From the NCBI GenBank assembly GCA_040905705.1, contig JBBDQZ010000052.1, forward strand, positions 1-64,000: a stretch of 64,000 nucleotides of DNA, read 5' to 3'. The position numbers and the translations under genes are program-made. The notes under the pieces are model-generated. The model did not search any database. It was not told the origin of the DNA and saw only the letters and a list, made by a program, of their open reading frames with translations. The stretch comes from JBBDQZ01 sp040905705. GTDB taxonomy: Bacteria; Bacteroidota; Rhodothermia; Balneolales; Natronogracilivirgulaceae. The first letter of the stretch is position 1. The number at the start of each line of letters is the position of its first letter. Of this stretch, positions 56,702-64,000 are shown in pieces.

Positions 56702-59362
56702 ATGAAACAAATGAAGTATGTCTATAATTTTGGTGCCGGCAACGCAGAAGGTGACCGCAGCATGCGTGACCTGCTGGGTGGTAAAGGCGCCAATCTTGCG
56801 GAAATGAGTAAAACAGGCCTGCCGGTCCCACCTGGATTGACTATTACAACTGAAGCGTGTGATCATTATTACAAAAATAATGAAAGATGGCCTGATGGGC
56901 TGGAAGATCAAATTAAGGAAGGAATTAAACGGCAGGAGAATGAACTGGGTGCCCGGTTGGGAGATTCGAAAAATCCGTTATTGTTGTCTGTTCGGTCCGG
57001 GGCAGCCGTTTCCATGCCCGGAATGATGGATACGGTTCTGAATCTTGGCATGAATGATAAGGTTGTCGAGGGGCTGGCAGAAAAGACGGATAACCATCGA
57101 TTTGCATATGACAGCTATCGTCGGTTTATCGATATGTTTGCCAATGTAGTGATGGGGATTTCTCATGATCACTTCGAAGATTCCATGGAAAAGTTGAAAG
57201 AGCAGCGTGGTGTAAAAGAAGACAGCGAGCTTGATGCCAATGACTTACGTGATCTTGTGGATCGCTATAAAGCTATATATCGCAGGGAAACCGGTTTTAT
57301 GTTTCCCAGTGATCCGATGGAACAACTGGAGTTTTCTATAAATGCGGTATTTAATTCCTGGAATAGTGAACGGGCCAAAAAGTATCGCCAGATCAACAAA
57401 ATTGATTCTCTGCTTGGAACGGCTGTCAATGTTCAGGCGATGGTTTTTGGTAACATGGGCGAATCCAGTGGATCCGGTGTGCTCTTTACCCGTAATCCAA
57501 ACACCGGGGAGAATCAACTCTATGGTGAATTTCTCAGAAATGCCCAGGGTGAAGATGTTGTAGCCGGAATCCGAACACCTGAACCTATTAAAAACCTGGA
57601 AAATGCTCACCCAAAAGTGTACGCACAGCTGGATGAAATGACCCGTAAACTGGAAGAGCACTATCAGGATATGCAGGATATCGAGTTCACTATTCAGGAA
57701 GAACAACTATTTATTTTGCAAACAAGAAGCGGTAAGCGTACCGGTCCGGCTGCACTGAAAATTGCTGTGGATTTCGTTAAAGAAGGATTGGTTACTAAAG
57801 AAATAGCGGTTAATAAGCTGGTATCTACCGCACAACTGGATCAGCTGTTGCATCCTCAATTCGACGATGAAGCCAAAACGGACAAAACAGTACTCGGGGT
57901 TGGTTTACCGGCGTCCCCCGGTGCAGCAGTAGGTCGTGTTTATTTTTCATCCCAGGAAGCGGAAGACGCTCGCTTGGAAGGACAAAATGTGATTTTAGCT
58001 CGTATTGAAACCAGTCCTGACGATGTCGGGGGAATGAATGCCGCTGAGGGTATTTTGACTTCAAGAGGGGGGATGACCAGCCATGCTGCCGTGGTGGCTC
58101 GTGGCTGGGGAAAACCTTGTGTGGTCGGATGTGATGGAATCGTTATCAATTATAAGAACAAAAGCTTGACCGACGGCAGCAATACGATACATCAGGGTGA
58201 CTTTATTTCGATCAACGGTACTACGGGTGAAGTTGTTCTCGGTCAGCTACCTCTTACTCCACCCAAGCTCAGTGCTGAATTTAGCAAATTCATGAAGTGG
58301 GTGGATGCATTCAGGAAATTAGATATCCGGACCAATGCGGATCGTCCTGAAGATGCTTTGAAAGCCAGGGAATTTGGTGCCGAAGGTATTGGTCTTTGTC
58401 GTACGGAACACATGTTTTTTGAAGGAGAACGGATTGTGGCAATGCGTCGAATGATCATGAGTGATAATGAGGAAGAAAGAAGAGCCGCTCTCGACAAGTT
58501 ATTACCATTTCAAAAAGAAGACTTTACAGGCATTTTTGAGGCTCTTGATGGTGATCCGGTTACGATTCGTTTGCTTGACCCACCTCTGCATGAGTTCTTG
58601 CCACATTCCGAAGAGGATATGAAATCTTTGGCGGAACAATTCGGGATTGCCATTCGAAAAGTAAGAGAAAAGGTAGCTGTTCTGAATGAGGCAAATCCAA
58701 TGCTTGGACACCGCGGTTGTCGATTGGGGATAACCTTTCCTGAAATTACCGAGATGCAGACCAGGGCAATTCTGGAAGCGGCCATTGAGGTGAAAGCGAA
58801 GGGAGGTAAAGTATTCCCCGAGATCATGGTTCCACTGGTCGGTTCAGGTGAAGAATTGAAAGACCAGAAAAAGATAATCAAGGCTACAGCGGAGAAGGTG
58901 TTTGAGGAAAAAGGTTCCAGGATTGATTATTTGATTGGTACCATGATTGAAGTTCCGAGAGCAGCGTTAGTGGCGGATGAAATCGCCTCCCAGGCAGATT
59001 TCTTCTCGTTTGGTACCAACGACATGACCCAAATGACATTCGGATTCAGCAGGGACGATGTGGGCAAGTTTCTTCCTGTGTATATGCAAAAGAAAATATT
59101 GACGAACGATCCGTTTCAGACCCTGGATCAGAAGGGTGTTGGAAAACTGGTGTCCGAAGCTGTCGATTTGTCCCGAATGACCAAACCGGAAATCAAGCTC
59201 GGAATATGTGGTGAACACGGTGGTGACCCTGAATCTATTGCGTTTTGTCACAAGCTGGGGCTGAATTATGTCTCCTGTTCGCCGTTCCGGATTCCTATTG
59301 CTCGTTTGGCAGCTGCACAAGTGGCTATTCGTGAAAAACATAGCGCGGAGGCGACCAGTTAA
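56702..59362 (+). CDS. ppdK: pyruvate, phosphate dikinase
   Basis: Reversible conversion of pyruvate, ATP and phosphate to PEP, AMP and pyrophosphate. 886 residues from ATG 56702; an upstream in-frame ATG at 56639 has no conserved content. N-terminal ATP-grasp domain (GGKGANLAEM, SVRSGAAVSMPGMMDT), phosphohistidine domain with H461 in GGMTSHAAVVARG, and a C-terminal PEP-binding barrel with C836 in GICGEHGGDP. Length and motifs are full. A hairpin about 60 bp downstream probably ends the transcript. Confidence 0.98.
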   Translation: MKQMKYVYNFGAGNAEGDRSMRDLLGGKGANLAEMSKTGLPVPPGLTITTEACDHYYKNNERWPDGLEDQIKEGIKRQENELGARLGDSKNPLLLSVRSGAAVSMPGMMDTVLNLGMNDKVVEGLAEKTDNHRFAYDSYRRFIDMFANVVMGISHDHFEDSMEKLKEQRGVKEDSELDANDLRDLVDRYKAIYRRETGFMFPSDPMEQLEFSINAVFNSWNSERAKKYRQINKIDSLLGTAVNVQAMVFGNMGESSGSGVLFTRNPNTGENQLYGEFLRNAQGEDVVAGIRTPEPIKNLENAHPKVYAQLDEMTRKLEEHYQDMQDIEFTIQEEQLFILQTRSGKRTGPAALKIAVDFVKEGLVTKEIAVNKLVSTAQLDQLLHPQFDDEAKTDKTVLGVGLPASPGAAVGRVYFSSQEAEDARLEGQNVILARIETSPDDVGGMNAAEGILTSRGGMTSHAAVVARGWGKPCVVGCDGIVINYKNKSLTDGSNTIHQGDFISINGTTGEVVLGQLPLTPPKLSAEFSKFMKWVDAFRKLDIRTNADRPEDALKAREFGAEGIGLCRTEHMFFEGERIVAMRRMIMSDNEEERRAALDKLLPFQKEDFTGIFEALDGDPVTIRLLDPPLHEFLPHSEEDMKSLAEQFGIAIRKVREKVAVLNEANPMLGHRGCRLGITFPEITEMQTRAILEAAIEVKAKGGKVFPEIMVPLVGSGEELKDQKKIIKATAEKVFEEKGSRIDYLIGTMIEVPRAALVADEIASQADFFSFGTNDMTQMTFGFSRDDVGKFLPVYMQKKILTNDPFQTLDQKGVGKLVSEAVDLSRMTKPEIKLGICGEHGGDPESIAFCHKLGLNYVSCSPFRIPIARLAAAQVAIREKHSAEATS

Positions 59363-59418
59363 TCCCAGAAACCAGATGTTCTCCGGGGTAAATGATAAAA
59401 ATTTAACATTTTATATGG

Positions 59419-59455
59419 TAACCCGGAGTTATTTTTTACTGTGATCTCCGGGTTA
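59419..59455 (+). terminator. hairpin after ppdK
   Basis: Perfect 10-bp arms, taacccggag (59419-59428) and ctccgggtta (59446-59455), with a T-rich 17-nt loop and a following ttatatatgtta tail. No clean T run, so moderate. The TAACCCGG core recurs in the repeat array that begins at 59534. Confidence 0.55.
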
Positions 59456-59533
59456 TATATGTTAGTTTTAGAGTCATTGAAGTGTGATGTTGTATAGACG
59501 ATCAGGTACGGGTCTCATTCTGTTTGTGACTTC

Positions 59534-59623
59534 AATACCCGGATGTTTATTATATATCGACTATTTCTTATAACCCGGCCGCTCCAAATAACCCGGTTCA
59601 TTTCCAATACCCGAGTTGAATGG
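59534..59623 (+). repeat. array of five 18-bp direct repeats before the ArsR gene
   Basis: Units begin at 59534, 59552, 59570, 59588 and 59606, exactly 18 bp apart. The first eight or nine bases are aatacccgg, atatatcga, ataacccgg, ataacccgg and aatacccga, so the consensus is a[at][at]acccgg with the second unit decayed. The last unit runs over the start codon at 59620. The remaining nine bases of each unit are only loosely alike. It may be an operator array or a decayed tandem repeat. Confidence 0.65.
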
Positions 59624-60021
59624 ACGAATTTGTAAACACTTTCAAAGTGCTTGGTGAAGAAACCCGGCTACGTATCGTACATCTCTATGCCCGTACTCAC
59701 CAGGCATTGTGTGTATGTGAGCTTGTTGATGTCTTAGGACTCCCCCAATATCAGATTTCCAGGCATTTGAGACAGTTACGTATGACTGAAATTCTGAAAC
59801 TTCGCAAGCAAGGAACGTGGTCGTACTATTACATCAACGAACAGAGCAGGTTTCGAAAACATTTGTATGACTTTATTGAACATGCACTGGTATCGGATAT
59901 TCTTGAGCGTGACCTGATGGCATTACAAATACGCCTTTCTCATCGAAAAAATGGAAGGTGTGTTGTTGGTTCCGTTCCGCATAAAGAAATTCTGCATCAA
60001 ATTAATCCCGATCATATTTGA
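59620..60021 (+). CDS. ArsR-family transcriptional regulator
   Basis: 133-residue winged-helix repressor. VLGEETRLRIVHLY is the helix 1-2 region; LCVCELVDVLGLPQYQISRHLRQLR is the recognition helix-turn-helix with the CxC pair of the ArsR metal or arsenite site (ELCVCDL in classic ArsR). The wing is KQGTWSYYYI. The basic, Cys-containing C-terminus (GRCVVG) is extra. The neighbouring gene is a betaine-type carrier, not an arsenic pump, so the signal it senses is uncertain. The 18-bp repeat array reaches its start codon. Confidence 0.9.
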   Translation: MDEFVNTFKVLGEETRLRIVHLYARTHQALCVCELVDVLGLPQYQISRHLRQLRMTEILKLRKQGTWSYYYINEQSRFRKHLYDFIEHALVSDILERDLMALQIRLSHRKNGRCVVGSVPHKEILHQINPDHI

Positions 60022-60075
60022 TCAGCTTGTTTATTAATATAGTAGACCCGTTACGCAAAAATCCAGGGAGGTTGA

Positions 60076-61599
60076 ATGTCTCTATATAAAAAGCTGAACC
60101 TTGATGTTAATCCTTACACATTTTTTATTTCAATTGGAGTCATTCTCATTTTTTTGATCCTTGGAGCTGCCTTTCCACACGGCATGGATAGGGTGTTTGG
60201 TGTAATACAAGATTTGATTGTTACCCGATTTGGTTGGTTCTATGTTCTTTCCGTGGCTGTTTTTCTTTTTTTCGTGATTTATCTCTTTTTCAGCCGTTAC
60301 GGGAACGTGAAGCTGGGGCCGGACGACTCCGAACCCGACTATACCTATATATCGTGGTTTACCATGCTCTTCAGTGCCGGTATGGGTATTGGATTGGTTT
60401 TTTTTAGTGTTGCCGAGCCCATGTTCCATTATCTGGCACCACCCACCATGGAGGGGGAAACGCTTATGGCAGCCCGTGAAGCAATGCGGCTGACCTTCTT
60501 TCACTGGGGTTTTCATCCATGGGCTATCTATATAATTGTAGGGTTGTCACTGGCATATTTCTCCTTTCGCAGGGATCTGCCTCTTTCTATACGCTCGGCG
60601 TTTTACCCGCTTTTGGGCGACCGAATCTACGGTTGGATGGGTAATACCGTCGATATTTTCGCGATCTTCGGCACTATGTTTGGAGTGGCTACTTCACTCG
60701 GGCTCGGCGTGATGCAGGTGAATGCAGGAATGAATTATCTTTTCGGACTATCGATATCGGCTACGGTCCAAATCGTGCTGATAGTCGGGATTACGATCAT
60801 TGCTACCATCTCTGTTGTATTGGGGCTGGACAAGGGTATTCGCAATCTAAGTAATTTTAATATGACCGTTGCGATTGGGCTTGTTGTCTTTGTTTTTGTT
60901 TTCGGGCCGACGATCTATCTGTTAAACGCCACCGTCGACAACACCGGTTATTATTTACAAAACCTGGTACAGTATACCTTCTGGCTCGGATCGTTTGAAG
61001 AGGATACAACAGAATGGTTGGGGGGGTGGACCCTTTTTTATTGGGGATGGTGGATTGCATGGTCTCCGTTTGTCGGAATGTTTATTGCACGTATTTCCAG
61101 AGGGCGAACTATTCAGGAGTTTATCGGAGGTGTATTATTTGTGCCTTCGGCATTCACTTTCATCTGGTTGACCGTATTTGGTAATACAGGGCTTAATTTT
61201 GAAATTTTTGGGAACGGCGGAATTTCCGGGCTGCAGACCGAACAAATGCTTTTTGCCATGCTGGACAAGCTCCCCCTGGCGACGCTCAGCTCTGTTGCGG
61301 CTACGCTGGTAGTTATTACTTTTTTTGTCACTTCATCTGATTCCGGTTCCCTGGTTATCGATATGCTTGCCTCCGGGGGAAATCTTGATCCACCGGTCGG
61401 ACAGCGGGTGTTTTGGGCCTTGTCCGAAGGCGCTGTAGCATCTGTCCTTTTGTTAGCCGGCGGTTTGAGCGCTCTCCGGACGGCCGCCATTACTACCGGC
61501 TTGCCGTTTACAGCTGTTTTATTACTGATGTGTATAAGTCTCTATAAAGGATTGCGTGACGAAGAGGCCGATCGGTTGGTGTACCGAAATAACAGGTGA
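60076..61599 (+). CDS. BCCT-family betaine/choline/carnitine transporter
   Basis: 507-residue carrier with twelve predicted helices, importing compatible solutes such as glycine betaine with sodium or proton. Family motifs: SAGMGIGLVFFSVAEPMFHY (substrate and sodium region), FHWGFHPWAIY, and the signature WWIAWSPFVGMFIARISRGRTIQEF. A strong ribosome site (AGGGAGG) precedes the ATG. There is no long regulatory C-terminal extension like that of BetP. It starts 54 bp after the ArsR gene and is probably cotranscribed. Confidence 0.94.
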   Translation: MSLYKKLNLDVNPYTFFISIGVILIFLILGAAFPHGMDRVFGVIQDLIVTRFGWFYVLSVAVFLFFVIYLFFSRYGNVKLGPDDSEPDYTYISWFTMLFSAGMGIGLVFFSVAEPMFHYLAPPTMEGETLMAAREAMRLTFFHWGFHPWAIYIIVGLSLAYFSFRRDLPLSIRSAFYPLLGDRIYGWMGNTVDIFAIFGTMFGVATSLGLGVMQVNAGMNYLFGLSISATVQIVLIVGITIIATISVVLGLDKGIRNLSNFNMTVAIGLVVFVFVFGPTIYLLNATVDNTGYYLQNLVQYTFWLGSFEEDTTEWLGGWTLFYWGWWIAWSPFVGMFIARISRGRTIQEFIGGVLFVPSAFTFIWLTVFGNTGLNFEIFGNGGISGLQTEQMLFAMLDKLPLATLSSVAATLVVITFFVTSSDSGSLVIDMLASGGNLDPPVGQRVFWALSEGAVASVLLLAGGLSALRTAAITTGLPFTAVLLLMCISLYKGLRDEEADRLVYRNNR

Positions 61600-61757
61600 C
61601 AAAATGGGAATGAAGTATCAAACCACCGATACTGATTTTCATTCCTTTGATTTGAATGCTCACTGAACTAAATTTGATAAAATATTCTATTAATTTCAGG
61701 AACGTGATCCGATTTATAAAACGATGGTTTCCGGCAAAGGATGAAATTCGAAAACCG

Positions 61758-62411
61758 ATGAAGTTTGCCCGTCAGTCGGTTGCTCTGCTCCGGCGCGAAT
61801 ATCAGGGGAAGCCTCTGGAAGAAAAAAATGTCAGCACCAATCCCATTCAATTGTTTGAGCTTTGGTTTGAAGAGGCTTCAAAATTGATTGAAAATGACCC
61901 GAATGCCATGATTCTTTCAACAGTAGATTCGAGTGGGAATCCGTCTGCCCGCACGGTGCTCCTGAAAGGTTTTGATGACGACGGTTTTGTATTCTACACT
62001 AATTATGAAAGCAGAAAAGCGGAACAGATTCAGCAGAACCCTCATGTTGCCCTGACATTTTACTGGCCTGATATGGTTCGTCAAGTTTGTATTGAGGGAG
62101 TAGCTGAGAAAATTCCTGAGAGCCAGTCTGACAATTACTTTCGGAGCCGACCGGTATCCAGCCGGATTAGTGCCGTGGCATCGCCACAGAGCCGGGAAAT
62201 CCGCTCAAGGTCGGAGCTGGAGAAGCGGGTCAGGGAGGTTCAAAAGGAATTCGAGGATGACCAAATCCCCCGGCCGTCGTACTGGGGAGGATATCTGGTA
62301 GATCCGTACCGGATCGAATTCTGGCAGGGGCGCATCAACCGGCTTCATGACCGGATCTGTTATACGAAAACCGACAATGATTTGTGGAGATTTACTCGAC
62401 TGGCGCCATGA
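61758..62411 (+). CDS. pdxH: pyridoxamine 5'-phosphate oxidase
   Basis: FMN enzyme making pyridoxal 5'-phosphate. ATG at 61758 gives 217 residues, the normal length, beginning just before LRREYQGKPLEE; an in-frame ATG at 61656 would add 34 residues with no family match. Motifs: NPIQLFELWF, NAMILSTVD..GNPSARTVLLKGFDDDGFVFYTNYESRK, CIEGVAEKIP, SRPVSSRISA and WGGYLVDPYRIEFWQG...RLHDR. It is convergent with queD (16-bp gap). Confidence 0.95.
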   Translation: MKFARQSVALLRREYQGKPLEEKNVSTNPIQLFELWFEEASKLIENDPNAMILSTVDSSGNPSARTVLLKGFDDDGFVFYTNYESRKAEQIQQNPHVALTFYWPDMVRQVCIEGVAEKIPESQSDNYFRSRPVSSRISAVASPQSREIRSRSELEKRVREVQKEFEDDQIPRPSYWGGYLVDPYRIEFWQGRINRLHDRICYTKTDNDLWRFTRLAP

Positions 62412-62427
62412 CAGCAATAAAGTCTTG

Positions 62428-62784
62428 TTACTCTCCAGTATAGACACAACCCGTCGTACAGGTTTCCATGATCTCGATACGGGTCAATTCGGGCAGAAGC
62501 GGTTTTGTCTTGACCCATATCCACTTTGCCAGATGCTCACTTGTTGGATTTTCCAGACCCTTGATTTCGTTCAGTAAATAGTGATCAAGTTGCTTGTAGA
62601 CAGGCGAAAAGGCCTCTTTGATTTCGGCAAAATCTTTGATCCATCCGATCTTTGGGTCAACCGGGCCACTGATGTACAGCCGTACCCTGTAAGAATGTCC
62701 GTGCATTCGTCGGCACTTATGAGCCTCCGGCAGATGTGGTAAATAATGCGCTGCTTCAAACTGAAATTCCTTGTAAATTTCCAT
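62428..62784 (-). CDS. queD: 6-carboxy-5,6,7,8-tetrahydropterin synthase
   Basis: 118-residue member of the 6-pyruvoyl-tetrahydropterin synthase family, here most likely the queuosine-pathway QueD. FEAAHYLP with HKCRRMHGHSYRV supplies the catalytic Cys and three zinc-binding His residues; IGWIKDFAEIK, LDHYLLN, PTSEHLAKWIW and the late METCTTGCVY Glu complete the fold. tgt in this window uses the pathway's product. No preQ1 riboswitch was seen upstream. Confidence 0.93.
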   Translation of the reverse strand: MEIYKEFQFEAAHYLPHLPEAHKCRRMHGHSYRVRLYISGPVDPKIGWIKDFAEIKEAFSPVYKQLDHYLLNEIKGLENPTSEHLAKWIWVKTKPLLPELTRIEIMETCTTGCVYTGE

Positions 62785-62998
62785 AAATCTGTTTCATCTT
62801 CAGGGATCGTGCGTGAATCTGATGAAATAAAATATTCGTGTCAAGCTAAACCGTCCAATGTAATTTAATTGTTCAAAAGGTAATGAATTATGCAGAATTT
62901 TTCTGTATTACGCCGATCAAAAAGCTGCCCCGCTGTTCCGAATAATCTCCCTGGGGTACTTGCTGTGGATCCAATTCCATTTTGCGATGGACAATGGC

Positions 62999-64000
62999 TT
63001 ACCGATTTCTCAGCTTGTCCTTAAGGACTTCGAATGCAATGCGGGTGAAATCGTATTCGGTCACTATACCAACCAGTTTGCTGTTTTCAACCACCGGTAA
63101 GCTCGAAAGGTCATTGTTATGCATAATTTCTATCGCCTTGGTAGACGGAGTTTCAGGAGTAACAGTTGCAACTTCCCTGTCCATAATATCCCTCACGGAA
63201 ACGTCGGTGTGGTCCAGGTTCTTGGCAATAATGTTGTTCAATGTAGTGATCATGGAACGGTATGTGACCATGCCAACTAACTGGTGCTCATTATTTTCAA
63301 CCGGAATATGACGGATGCGCTGCCACTCCATTACATTGGCAGCCAGATCAATGATGTCGTCTTCATTTAGAGTGAAAATATCGGTGGTCATGAATTGCCC
63401 AACGGTAGCAAACGCTTTTTCCCAGCGGTTTTTACGTGAGATCGATGCCCTGGCCCATTGGTGTACCGGTTTGCCCGTTTTCTGATTCTTAACTGTAGCG
63501 TCCGCAATTGCCGTCATTTTCTCGTTTTGATTCCATATGTCGTCAAGTTGATGGAAGGAATCCAGTTGCCAAATGGCTCCATTCTGCCCGTTAAGTGCGC
63601 GATCCTTTATGATGCCGAGAAATTGATCGATATCCCCAGTTGCAATATTGTACTGCTCCAAACCATCCCGAGCCAGGGGAACCAGCTCATTTAATATAAG
63701 TTCCTGCACGGGATAGCTTTTACCGTCCAACCACTTAATTTGGGAGAGCAGGCCACGGCGTGCGGTAGCGAAAAAATTTGATTCCACTTCTTTAAAGGGA
63801 ATCAGTTTGGTGATATCATCAAATCGACTGGAGATTCCGGCCATCAGCCCAAGCCAAAATGCGGAATTAGCCACCTCATCCACCACACTCGGCCCGGAAG
63901 GCATGGCGCGGTTCTCAATCCGTAAATGAGGCTTGTCGTCGGTAATGCCGTAACATGGACGGTTCCACCGGTAGATGGTACTATTAAATATTTGCAGTGC
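62999..64000 (-). CDS. GCS2-like carboxylate-amine ligase fused to CBS pair (5' partial)
   Basis: The frame runs open past the window edge, so the start is missing. The visible N-terminal part (IYRWNRPCYG, KPHLRIENRAMPSGPSVVDE) matches the C-terminal half of GCS2-type glutamate-cysteine ligases such as YbdK and EgtA relatives. After about residue 180 of the visible part, a CBS pair follows (VGQFMTTDIFTLNEDDIIDLA...RHIPVENNEHQLVGMVTY; VRDIMDREVATVTPETPSTKAIEIM...LPVVENSKLVGIVTEYD). The CBS pair may make the ligase responsive to nucleotides. Product unknown. Confidence 0.82.
   Translation of the reverse strand, partial: ALQIFNSTIYRWNRPCYGITDDKPHLRIENRAMPSGPSVVDEVANSAFWLGLMAGISSRFDDITKLIPFKEVESNFFATARRGLLSQIKWLDGKSYPVQELILNELVPLARDGLEQYNIATGDIDQFLGIIKDRALNGQNGAIWQLDSFHQLDDIWNQNEKMTAIADATVKNQKTGKPVHQWARASISRKNRWEKAFATVGQFMTTDIFTLNEDDIIDLAANVMEWQRIRHIPVENNEHQLVGMVTYRSMITTLNNIIAKNLDHTDVSVRDIMDREVATVTPETPSTKAIEIMHNNDLSSLPVVENSKLVGIVTEYDFTRIAFEVLKDKLRNR

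Noticed and set aside
1..64000. CRISPR arrays, tRNA or rRNA genes, insertion sequences, prophage, toxin-antitoxin or restriction systems
   Set aside because: None seen on either strand by eye; the intergenic gaps are short and the genes are chromosomal housekeeping or envelope genes.

Overview
The window reads as a stretch of chromosomal core genome from a bacterium of the Bacteroidota/Rhodothermota/Balneolota group. The placement rests on four things seen here: a secreted protein with a type IX secretion C-terminal sorting domain (QNYPNPFNP motif), a BatA-type N-terminal membrane domain, many genes with weak or absent Shine-Dalgarno sequences and some TTG starts, and a GTP-type PEP carboxykinase beside pyruvate phosphate dikinase. 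Balneolales is my best guess, as inference. A BCCT-type betaine carrier and a DASS-type (probably sodium-coupled) carboxylate carrier would suit a salty habitat. I see no rRNA, tRNA, CRISPR array, insertion sequence or phage gene.

Layout. 0.1-6 kb: surface polysaccharide genes (a GT2 fused to a degenerate phosphoglycosyl transferase, an intact polyprenyl glycosylphosphotransferase, a DPM1-like transferase), with tgt on the opposite strand. 6-12.6 kb: a tight + strand run of lipid, NAD and membrane genes (accA, YbgC-like thioesterase, nadC, DUF2085, a small membrane protein, CPBP protease, DUF2007, cdsA, TIGR01777 epimerase). 12.6-24.4 kb: a beta-propeller lipoprotein on the - strand, then batA-like, a small membrane protein, hflX, a CBS protein, a 995-residue TPR protein and aroA. 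24.6-35.3 kb: a stress-protein cluster (dnaK, hsp20, htrA, a zinc-finger-less DnaJ, clpB) interleaved with type II DAHP synthase and a low-molecular-weight phosphatase, followed by purU.

36.6-44.4 kb: exported hydrolases (two amidohydrolases, a GH36-like lipoprotein, and a T9SS cargo with a CHB_HEX-like domain). 44.7-50.2 kb: an M29 aminopeptidase, an orphan ABC ATPase, an uncharacterised acidic protein with a periodic motif, murB and a TonB-like protein. 50.3-59.4 kb: a C4/C3 carbon module of pckG, a cNMP-sensor histidine kinase, a receiver protein, a DASS carboxylate carrier and ppdK, which together could take up dicarboxylates and route them to PEP. 59.5-64 kb: an ArsR regulator preceded by 18-bp repeats, a BCCT carrier, pdxH, queD (same queuosine pathway as tgt), and a glutamate-cysteine-ligase-like/CBS fusion cut by the window end.

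Most genes are ordinary. The observations most worth checking are an adaptor-like insertion in the DASS carrier, 18-bp phased repeats before the ArsR gene, a CTGACA(AT) element shared by four stress-gene upstream regions, a repeated peptide motif in the 501-residue unknown, and several enzymes with altered key residues (GT2/PGT fusion, Tgt, ABC ATPase).
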